NCBI GenBank assembly: GCA_048213135.1
Contig: PS015021.1
Span: 164,193 to 190,022 of the forward strand
From: Reclinomonas americana ATCC 50394
Lineage: Eukaryota; Jakobida; Jakobea; Jakobida
Direction of reading: 5' to 3'
Length of the DNA stretch: 25,830 bases
Shown: positions 19,127 to 25,830 of the stretch, one piece after another
How the letters are laid out: every line of letters starts with the position of its first letter
How positions within the stretch are numbered: the first letter of the stretch is position 1
Notes under the pieces: model-generated
Told to the model about the DNA's origin: nothing
What the model saw: the letters and a program-made list of their open reading frames with translations, nothing else
Databases searched by the model: none
Position numbers and translations under genes: made by a program

Positions 19127-22100
19127 AGAAAGGGAGAGATACATAGCGGTGCAGTTGTGACTTTTCGTGGTCAAGAGATTGTATGTATAAGTGAAGTCGT
19201 ATGTTGAGACACAGAGAAAGGAAGAGAGAGAGAGAGAGAGAAGTGAGGGAGAGACAGAGGCTGACAGAGAATATGGGGGAGAGAGAATTTGCAGCAAGAG
19301 AGCCCACGGCGCAGTGGTTTGTGTTGTGGTAAAGAGATTACATGTAAAACGGAAGTCGTCTGTTCCTGCCGCAGAGAGAGAGAGAGAGAGCATGATGAAG
19401 GGGGGCTTGTCGTACAACTCGCAGTTGTTTGCTTGCATTTTTTCTCACCTCGTTCTCGTGTTTTCCAACCCCGTTGCGCAGATGGGACTGCGGGTGAGTG
19501 ACGCGCCGCTTTTCCCGTAAGCACCTTCCTTTGCATAACTGACTTTGTGCTGCGTGCCGTGCAGCCCACTGTGTACTGGTCGGTGACGGTCATCTGGACG
19601 TATGTGGTGTACGTCGTAATGGTGCGTTCTGCTCGCTTGCGCTGCGCGTATCTCTTTCCATGATAATAATCGCTGGCCTGTTGCAGATTGCCGTTCTTTG
19701 TGTTGCGTGCAACTCGCGTCGCCACGTATTGTGTACATCTGTGTCGTGCTGACTCGTGGAGGCGCAGATCTTTGGATACATTATGAAATTCAGATTCTTC
19801 ACCATGAACGACCCCGGTTCATACGTGTTGTTATTCCTTGCGTATGGTTCGTCGCACGCTTATCTTTCGGAGTCCTCTCTCTCTCTGTTTCTTTCCCCCT
19901 GCATTCTCATCCTTGCGAATTACTGCCTGTCTCGTTCTTTCGTTCACTGCTGACTCGTGATGCGCAACAGGCCTACACCTCATCGCGTTCACCTTCTGCC
20001 TGTCGATGTTCGTCAACACGGTCAACAGCGCCACTCGTTGCGTGTCGTTGAGAAGACCGCCCCCTCGTTTATGTTGTTCTGATTCGCTTGTTCGAACAGT
20101 GGTCGGTTATGTCGGAATCATGCCAGTTGCGTCAGCTCAAATCGCACATGCATCTCTCGTGCCTACGCTCACTCTTTCTTTCCCCCTCAACAGCTCGTTT
20201 TGACGGCGTACCTGCTGACGCAGGTCAGCAAGGGCTCTACAAGCACGCCGATTCTGGGCCTCGCCTTGTCGTTCATTCCAGTGTTTCCTGTCAGTCGGTA
20301 CGTTGCACAGAGATGAGCAAACGACTGTCGCTATCAATTCACCACGCGTTTTGCTGCATAGTGGTATCTCTTTGCTCAGCAGCGCCGCCAGTAACATGGG
20401 TCTGTTTGGCCAGCTCGCTGCGAAATTTTCCCTGCGCCGCTTCTCACTCGTCGTGTTCGCGTGCCAGGTTTTGGCGTGCGAGTTCGAGAGCTGTACGCGA
20501 GTGGCATTGCGTCGGAGATCTTTTGGCATGTGGGAATGGCGGTGGGTCTCATGCTGCTGGCGTTGTACTTGGAGCAAGTGTTCCCTGGAGACTTTGGCTT
20601 GTCCCAGCCGTGGTGGTTCCCGTTCTCGTCCAAGGTTGCGTGGGAGTTCGCTTCTGACAGAGCGGCTTTCGCTTGGTGCTTACTTGCTCGCAGTTTTGGT
20701 GCCGCGCGCGGGCCAGCGATGCGGAGGTGCCGATTCCGCTACCGAAAGCACAATCATTACGGAGACTGGAAAACCGCGAAACGGTGAGCATGATACTTCT
20801 TGCCGAGAGGGAGAGAGAGAGAGAGGGAGAGACCGCTGTGAGTATGTAGGTCTGCATGATATTGTCTCGCGTGTTGTTGTTCTCAAATCATGTTATTCAT
20901 GGCAGATGAGACGAAGCAGCTATGTGTTGCCGTTGCCGCAGGATAATGCCGACGGACTGTGCAGTCCCGTGGGTCGTACAGCATCGCCGCGGAGTCCGGC
21001 ATTTGCCGCGGTATGTCCGGGTACTGCGTCATTTTATCGCAAGGTGCTATTCGTCCATTCATTTGGTTTGGTGCGCCGCAGGTGCGGAATTCATCTGCGA
21101 CCACCATCACGCTGGGCTCTCCGAATCGGCCTGGCACCGTCGGGTCTCCTCCTCGCTCTGTCGAGTATCCAGTTGCGATTGGCTGCTGCGCACGTCGTAC
21201 TGAATGGTCGGCGTCTTTCTCATTGGCGATGAGCAGGGTGACGATGTGTCGCATGAAGAGGTGGACGAAGAGCTCGTGATTGAGGACAACGACGAGCGCA
21301 TGCGCGTCATGGATGGATTCTTTCCGCTGTCGGATGCCGGACTGGTTGTCACGAGTGTCACGAAGACGTACAGGGTGGGTGAGGGGGAGGGTGGGAGGGT
21401 GGGAGGGAGAAGGAGGGAAGGGAGGGAGGGAGGGGAAGGGAGGGAGGGAGGAGGGGAGGGAGGGAGGGAGGGAGGGGGTGGGTGGGTGGGAAGGGTAAGG
21501 GTACGGGTACGGAACGGTAGGGTTAGGTCGGTCGGCCGGTNNNNNNNNNNNNNNNNNNNNNNNNNNNNNNNNNNNNNNNNNNNNNNNNNNNNNNNNNNNN
21601 NNNNNNNNNNNNNNNNNNNNNNNNNNNNNNNNNNNNNNNNNNNNNNNNNNNNNNNNNNNNNNNNNNNNNNNNNNNNNNNNNNNNNNNNNNNNNNNNNNNN
21701 NNNNNNNNNNNNNNNNNNNNNNNNNNNNNNNNNNNNNNNNNNNNNNNNNNNNNNNNNNNNNNNNNNNNNNNNNNNNNNNNNNNNNNNNNNNNNNNNNNNN
21801 NNNNNNNNNNNGGGTGGGAGGGAGGGAGGGAGGGAAGGAGGGAGAGTGGCGCGCAAGGTGTGTCGTTGAGAATTCCACACTGTTGTTCTCTTGGCCTCTG
21901 TTGTCGGTAAGAGGCAAGTGGTTCGCAAAGTGTGTCGTTGGAGAGAAGGAGAGGGAGTACGGGAGGAGGAGTAATAGGCAGTGTGTGTCGTTGAGGATTC
22001 CACACTGTTGTTCTCTTTGCGCACTTTGTGTCGGTGAGAAGGAGGGAGAAAGGGAGAGTGGTGCGCAAAGTGTGTCGTTGGAGGGAGGGAGTGAGGGAGG

Positions 22101-25100
22101 GGGAGTGATACGCAAAAGTATGTCGTGAGGATTCCACACTGTTGTTCTATTTGGCTCTCTGTTGTCAGCGGGGCATCTGATCATCGAATTGCTCACTCCT
22201 CATAACAGCACGCCCTGCGACCGGCCGTCGACGACTTGTCATTCGCCGTGCACAATGGGTGAGTGGGCCACGATATTGAAGCGCAACGGGCGACATTGTG
22301 CTCATATTACTGTACGTGTCGCAGAGAGTGCTTTGGCCTGCTTGGCCATAATGGTGCCGGCAAGACGACGCTGCTCTCAAGTTGCGTTGCATGAGTGATG
22401 CAAACAATGTGATTGTTTTGCTAATTTTTGGCGTGCGTGCAGTGCTGAGTGGATTCACTACGCCGGATGCGGGAACGATCTTTATTGATGGGTGAGTAGA
22501 GGGGGGGAAGGAGCGGGGAGGGGAGGAGGAGGGACAGGAGAAGGGAGGAAACAGGAGAGGAGAAGGGAGGGAGGGAAAATGGAAGAAGGGGTAGGGAGAA
22601 AGAGTTGAGGAGGGATGAAGAGGACAAGTCAGAGAGCTGGAGAGGTGAAGGGAGAGAGAGGCAGAGGAGAGGGAACGGTATGGAAAGGAGGGAAATGTGA
22701 GGAGGGAGAGGGAGAGGAGGAGGAGGACAAGGAGGGTTGGGAAATCGGAAGAGGGGCAGAAGAAGGAAGCTGAACAAGGGATAGAAGCAAGAAGGGAAAG
22801 AGACAGGAGAGAGATTGGTTTGAGAGAAGGAGGGCGAGGGGGGCGAGAAGAGGAGATGGACGGGGAGAGGAGAAGGGAAAGAAACAGATGTGGGCGAAAG
22901 AGAGAGAGAGAAAGAGTGGGATTGGAGTGTCAGTGAGAAAAGAGAGTGGGAGGGGAAAGGAGAACAAAGAGGGATGGGGAGATGAGAAGGGAAAAAAGGA
23001 TGTGGTGACGAGGAAGAGAGAGAGAGAGAGTGGAATTGGTGTGTCAATGAGGAAAGAGAAGGAAAGAAGAGGAGAAGTTGAAGGATGTGGGAGGAAAGAA
23101 AATGATGTGTGAGGAGAGAGAGGGGGAGAGTGGAGAGAAGAAGCGAGAAACCAAAGAATGTTGGAGAGAGAGAGAGAGATTGAGATCGGCGTGTCAATGA
23201 GGAAAGACAAGTGGCCGAGATCAACCGTCGCTTACGGATGCCATCGTCACGCAGATTGCGACTGGAGGGTGCCAATCTCGATCGCATCTACCAGCGACTG
23301 GGAGTGGTGCCACAGTTCGACGCGCTGTACTTGGACATGACTGGAGCGGAGCACTTGTTGCTCTATGGTACGTGTGAGCGTCTGCCCACCACGGGTTGTC
23401 TGCAGCGACTCATTCCTATCCGCATCAGGTCGTATCAAGGGTCTGCGCGGCGAGCCGCTGAAGCAGGAGATTGAGGAGCGCCTGCGCTCGGTGGATCTGT
23501 GGGAGGTGCGCGATCGGCAAGCGCACCGGTACTCGGGAGGCATGAAGAGGAGGTTATCCATTGCGATTGCGCTGATGGGTTCTCCGACTGTGCTGATTGC
23601 TGATGAGCTGACCACGGTGAGCCGAAGGAAGAAAGGGAGAAGGGAGGAAAGGAGAAGGAGATGGGCACACAGGAACAGTGAATGAGGTGCAGTTAAGGGA
23701 ACGAGAGAGTGGAGAAAAGAGTGAGAGAAAGGATGGGGTTTGGGTCATGGCACAAGGAGATTTGGTGATATTATGCATGAGTGAGGAACTTGGTGTACTG
23801 ACAACGCTTTACAGGGACTGGATCCGTTGTCACGCTCGATTTGCTGGAAGGCCCTGGCTGGTGAGTGTTTTGCAACGGTCTTAAAGATCACTCCACTCGT
23901 GACTCATGCTTAGTGTGCTTTAGAGGCGCGCACTGGCAAGGCCACCATCATGTGAGCGATGAAGCAGGACGATAGTATTGCGTCTGTCACATTTGCTCAT
24001 TGTTTCACGCGCAGCACAACACACTCGATGGAGGAAGCCGAGCAGTTGTCACACACGATCGGTGAGACCTCTTCAGGCTGCTGGTTTGTCACTCCTATTG
24101 TCGCTCAGATTTATTGCGTGCGCAGCCATCATGTCTCGTGGCAAGCTCCGCGCCGTCGGCAGTGCGCCGTTTGTTGCGTATGTTTCTCTTCCAGCTTCAC
24201 CACACCTCTTTCCTCACTCCTCCTCTTCCCATCGCAGTTGAAGCGCGAGCTGGGCAACCCAGGCGTGCGCGTGAGCTGCATCTGCCGTGTGGAGAACGGC
24301 CTGCAGCTGCTCCACGAGTTCATGGAGGCACGCTTCCCGGGAACGGCGGTGCTGAAGAGCATTGGCGCGCAGATTGTGTTCCAGGTGCCGACCGAGTCGA
24401 ATCCGCGGTCGCTGAGCCTGCTGTTTAGCGCGCTGTATGACGCGAAAGTCGAGTTAGAGTTGGAGGATTTTGGAGTGGAGGAGACGAGTTGCGTGGAGGG
24501 GGAGAGAAGGGAGAGGGAGGGGAGGGGGAAGGGGGAGGGGGAAGGGGGAAAGAAAAAGGCGAAGAGATGAGAGAGAAAGACGAACAGAGAACGCGAGAGA
24601 TGGAGCGAGACACGGCAACGCAAGAAAGAGAGACAGAGATATAATGGGAGTAGGATAGAGAAGGGCAGAGAGGGAGAGAGATAAGGGAGAAGAGTGTAAG
24701 ATCGGGCGACGAGACAAGACAGAGAGTTGAGGAGTGGAGACTGGATGAGAGAGAATGTCAGAGGGGAGCAAAATTGGGCGAGCGAAGACGGAGACAGGAC
24801 AGAGAGATGAGGAGAGATGAGAGGAGGCGGAAGGCGAAGAGAGATAAAAAGAGAGACAGGCTGAGAGAGATTTTGAAAAGAGAAGGAGACTGAGAGTTGA
24901 GGGAGGATTAGGAAGAAGGGCAGAGAAAGAGAGAGGAAAATATTAGAAGAGAAGAGAGTGATGTGAGGCGAGAGAGAAAGACTGAGAGAGCTGAGGGAGA
25001 AAGAGGAAGAGAGAAGAAGTGAGACAAGATATAACAAGGAGAGAAAACTGTGAGATCGAAGGAAAACACGCGAAACTTGTTGATAGACGCCCAATGTTGT

Positions 25101-25507
25101 GTATGAATCAGTGCAGTTCCTGTCATTTTGGAAGCGAGCAGAAGCGAAGGAGCAGAGGAGGAGGAGCGGGAGACAGAGAGAAGGAGTGAGAGAAGAAAGA
25201 GAAGGGAGAGAAAGAATGAGAGAGGCGACGCGACGCGAAAGAACGATGGAGAGAGCTCACGAGAGTTCTATGTATTTGCAATGTGATTTCTTACTTGCTG
25301 GCGTCGGCAGCTCTGGAGGACGTGTTCTTCAATGTTATCGAGCTACACGGCCACCACGTGCCTGGCGGCCGGGCCCCGACGCCGGAGAACGGCGCCAACG
25401 GTGCAGCAGAGGATGAAATGCAGGTGGAGAAGGTGGCATCCACGGTGGTGATCGAGGCGGGTGAGGCGCCTGCTTTGCCACCACCGAAGTCGCCATCGGT
25501 TAATTAG
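14797..25507 (+). CDS. ABC transporter, subfamily A, half-size
   Basis: ABCA proteins move lipids across membranes. Exons: 14797-15160, 15841-15929, 17058-17102, 17170-17216, 17280-17413, 17487-17518, 17584-17746, 17815-17879, 17949-17982, 18045-18170, 18236-18301, 18365-18462, 19482-19493, 19565-19621, 19687-19701, 19768-19846, 19971-20036, 20100-20125, 20194-20297, 20362-20399, 20468-20634, 20694-20783, 20906-21010, 21082-21171, 21237-21374, 22209-22258, 22325-22380, 22443-22491, 23255-23367, 23429-23616, 23815-23860, 23924-23951, 24015-24061, 24126-24172, 24238-24487, 25311-25507. Total about 1106 aa, phase-consistent. Order: Ser/Pro-rich tail (1-95), TM1 (~125-150), extracytoplasmic domain (~150-385), membrane helices (~390-600) with the ABCA motif QEKQQRLRQMLRL-MGLR, YLEQVFPGDFG near 590, Ser-rich linker (~610-710), then the nucleotide-binding domain: Walker A GHNGAGKTT (774-782), Q-loop VPQFD (Q822), signature YSGGMKRR (874-881), Walker B with D898-E899, D-loop GLDP (903-906), H930 in TTHSMEEAE, and the ABCA ending LEDVFFN. 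One NBD implies dimerisation. Oddity: the Walker B tail is ADELTT rather than the usual DEP[TS]. The first junction is the least certain. Confidence 0.95.
15161..15840 (+). other. ABC transporter intron 1, candidate GC-AG, with acceptor-like repeats
   Basis: The best phase-preserving junction is TTGGCGA|GCTGCGT...GCTCACAG|TCATC, giving QRRAWLA-IILADVIVLIG, a natural start of TM1. The alternative GT donor at 15182 (AAGG|GTCACT) also keeps phase but inserts CVCMHK. The interior is a TCTTCCTCC-type pyrimidine tract. Diverged repeats look like 3' splice sites, for example CCTTCGCAGTCATCTCATCG near 15503 and CCTTTGCAGTTATCTCATTG near 15612. Confidence 0.5.
15930..17057 (+). other. ABC transporter intron 2, purine-rich
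   Basis: The donor is GGA|GTTGCGT and the acceptor CCTGCGCAG. The first 200 nt are G/A-rich, then comes a five-copy minisatellite (16105-16810), then mixed sequence. I see no exon that fits the family, but the adjacent extracytoplasmic domain is poorly conserved, so a short extra exon cannot be ruled out. Confidence 0.6.
16105..16810. repeat. Five-copy ~150-bp minisatellite
   Basis: Each copy has a TGCACCAT-like block (about 16115, 16270, 16418, 16570 and 16709), then GGATGGAnAC, TCAGGCGTGCCAC, GGTAACCGAGAAGAGAGAG, GCTTGCCGAAGAGGGCGAGA and a (GA)n run. It lies in intron 2 of the ABC transporter gene. Confidence 0.9.
18463..19481 (+). other. ABC transporter intron 12, purine-rich, before a 12-nt exon
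   Basis: The donor is TTG|GTGAGA and the acceptor CCGTTGCGCAG. The interior is dominated by GGGAGAAGGG and (GA)n repeats on the coding strand, with a three-copy repeat from 18918 to 19375. It precedes the microexon at 19482-19493. Confidence 0.8.
18918..19375. repeat. Three-copy repeat in ABC transporter intron 12
   Basis: A block resembling GTGACTTTTCGTGGTCAAGAG, then ATTGTATGTA and GGAAGTCGTCYGT, occurs at about 18927, 19157 and 19317. The blocks are separated by (GA)n. Spacing is about 230 and 160 bp. Confidence 0.75.
19482..19493 (+). CDS. 12-nt microexon of the ABC transporter (codes for MGLR)
   Basis: GCGCAG|ATGGGACTGCGG|GTGAGT. The four codons complete the conserved ABCA motif in which a charged helix (LRQMLRL) is followed by [MG]-G-L and then a YW pair. 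The preceding exon ends exactly at RL and the next begins PTVYW, so leaving it out would delete a family-conserved motif. It is flanked by a 1019-nt intron and a 71-nt intron. It is part of the transporter CDS and listed separately because it is easily missed. Confidence 0.88.
19687..19701 (+). CDS. 15-nt microexon of the ABC transporter (codes for IAVLC)
   Basis: TTGCAG|ATTGCCGTTCTTTGT|GTTGCGT. Five hydrophobic codons continue the membrane helix that ends the previous exon (YVVYVVM) and precede IFGYIMKF. Both flanking introns are about 65 nt and phase 0. It is part of the transporter CDS. Confidence 0.75.
21541..21811. other. Assembly gap (271 N)
   Basis: A run of N in intron 25 of the ABC transporter gene, between GGTCGGTCGGCCGGT and GGGTGGGAGGGAGGG repeats. 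Confidence 0.95.
21840..22172. repeat. Three-copy repeat with acceptor-like ends
   Basis: The block GTGTCGTTGAGGATTCCAC followed by ACTGTTGTTCTCTTTGG and a T/G-rich run ending TGTTGTCGG or TGTTGTCAG occurs at about 21858, 21987 and 22120. The third copy ends in CTCTGTTGTCAG, which looks like a 3' splice site but is not the one used by the family-consistent reading frame. Confidence 0.85.
22492..23254 (+). other. ABC transporter intron 28, almost pure purine
   Basis: The donor is GATGG|GTGAGT and the acceptor CATCGTCACGCAG. About 700 nt are nearly all G and A on the coding strand, with two or three copies of a GTGTCAATGAGGAAAGA block at about 22928, 23040 and 23191. There is no pyrimidine tract beyond a weak CCATCGTCAC just before the acceptor. 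Confidence 0.85.
24488..25310 (+). other. ABC transporter last intron, purine-rich
   Basis: The donor is ACGA|GTTGCGT and the acceptor GGCGTCGGCAG, joining VEET to TLEDVFFN. The first 550 nt are GAGA/GGGA-rich. The last 250 nt are mixed with further GAGAGAAAG runs. No exon is seen inside. Confidence 0.85.
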
Positions 25508-25711
25508 ATCAATCGTTGTACAAACGCAATCGTCAATAACAATTATCGCTAATCATGTAAGGAAGGGGAGGGCCAAGCAGGGGAAGGGGGTGGGGAGAAG
25601 GGTAATTATTATATGTTTTGTAGATTGTTGGCGTGCCAAGGTCATTGTCGGCAAGGGATTTCAGCTACACCTCAGCTCCTTCCCGGACCTTACTTGCACG
25701 TTGCCTGGCAC
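25508..25711. other. Region downstream of the ABC transporter gene
   Basis: The first 50 nt after the TAG stop are AT-rich (CAATAACAATTATCGCTAAT), followed by a G-rich run (25560-25600) and TAATTATTATATG. These probably belong to the 3' untranslated region. No canonical AATAAA is present. If the minus-strand frame at the right edge is unspliced, it would end at the TGA complement at 25661-25663. Confidence 0.4.
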
Positions 25712-25830
25712 TGTTGGTTTTACATATGTCTTCTGATACCAACACCTCTTGCTATCTCTCTCGTTTCCTTTGTGGAATTCGGCGTCAAATCCATGCTTGT
25801 CATGAGCCGTGGTGGTTTCTCTTGCAGAAA
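25712..25830 (-). CDS. Possible partial exon of a gene entering from the right
   Basis: On the minus strand a frame is open from the window edge and reads HDKHGFDAEFHKGNERDSKR, then CWYQKTYVKPT, followed by a possible donor GTGCCA at 25711. The composition is coding-like, unlike the repeat-derived frames nearby. The basic KR-x-WYQKTYVKPT stretch is loosely reminiscent of bacterial-type small-subunit ribosomal protein S21 of organelles, but this is a guess from about 11 residues. Without splicing the frame continues to a TGA at 25661. On the plus strand the same DNA also has open frames, so strand is uncertain. Confidence 0.25.

Larger units (their letters stand above)
21375..22208 (+). other. 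ABC transporter intron 25
   Basis: The donor is AGG|GTGGGT and the acceptor CATAACAG. It interrupts the start of the nucleotide-binding domain (VTKTYR | HALRPAVDDLSF). The content is a GGGAGG-rich tract, GTACGG units near 21500, a gap, and then a three-copy repeat (21840-22170). Confidence 0.85.

Noticed and set aside
15930-25310. Mobile elements within the long introns
   Set aside because: I see no transposase or reverse transcriptase motifs, terminal inverted repeats or target-site duplications. The length is explained by microsatellites and tandem duplications.
1-25830. Bacterial features such as ribosome binding sites, operons or alternative starts
   Set aside because: The genes are split by many introns and encode nuclear eukaryotic proteins (Pol I subunit, ABCA transporter).

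Overview
This is nuclear DNA from an intron-dense eukaryote, almost certainly a microbial one. It is not bacterial. Every gene is split by spliceosomal-type introns, many only 52-75 nt long, while others swell to 0.7-1.7 kb with (CT)n or (GA)n microsatellites and diverged minisatellites. The two large genes carry about 27 and 35 introns in about 3.4 and 3.3 kb of coding sequence. TAA, TGA and TAG are all used as stops, so the code looks standard. Five assembly gaps (runs of N) all fall inside introns next to simple repeats. I cannot name the lineage from the sequence alone.

Layout. (1) 209-306, + strand: the terminal exon of an upstream gene, with a tail like the end of a U-box domain. (2) 334-1969, - strand: a small gene of about five exons (about 112 aa) resembling BORCS5, a subunit of the BORC lysosome-positioning complex. 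Its stop lies 27 nt from the stop of the first gene (convergent pair). (3) 1970-3018: a divergent intergenic region holding four copies of a ~130-bp tandem repeat. (4) 3019-14148, + strand: a complete gene for the second-largest subunit of RNA polymerase I (RPA2/POLR1B/RPA135), 28 exons, about 1146 aa by my splicing. (5) 14149-14796: an intergenic spacer. (6) 14797-25507, + strand: a complete half-size ABC transporter of subfamily A, 36 exons, about 1106 aa, with one transmembrane domain and one nucleotide-binding domain. (7) 25712-25830, - strand: a possible partial exon of a further gene running off the window.

Both large gene models were built by chaining exons so that reading phase is kept at every junction and the product matches its family. 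The genes are unrelated housekeeping or transport functions and I see no operon-like logic. The most interesting signals concern splicing. A recurrent donor, GTTGCGT, coexists with GTGCGT and GTGAGT. There is one candidate AT-AC intron and one candidate GC-AG intron. There are 12-nt and 15-nt microexons. Several introns contain tandem repeats that copy sequences like 3' splice sites.
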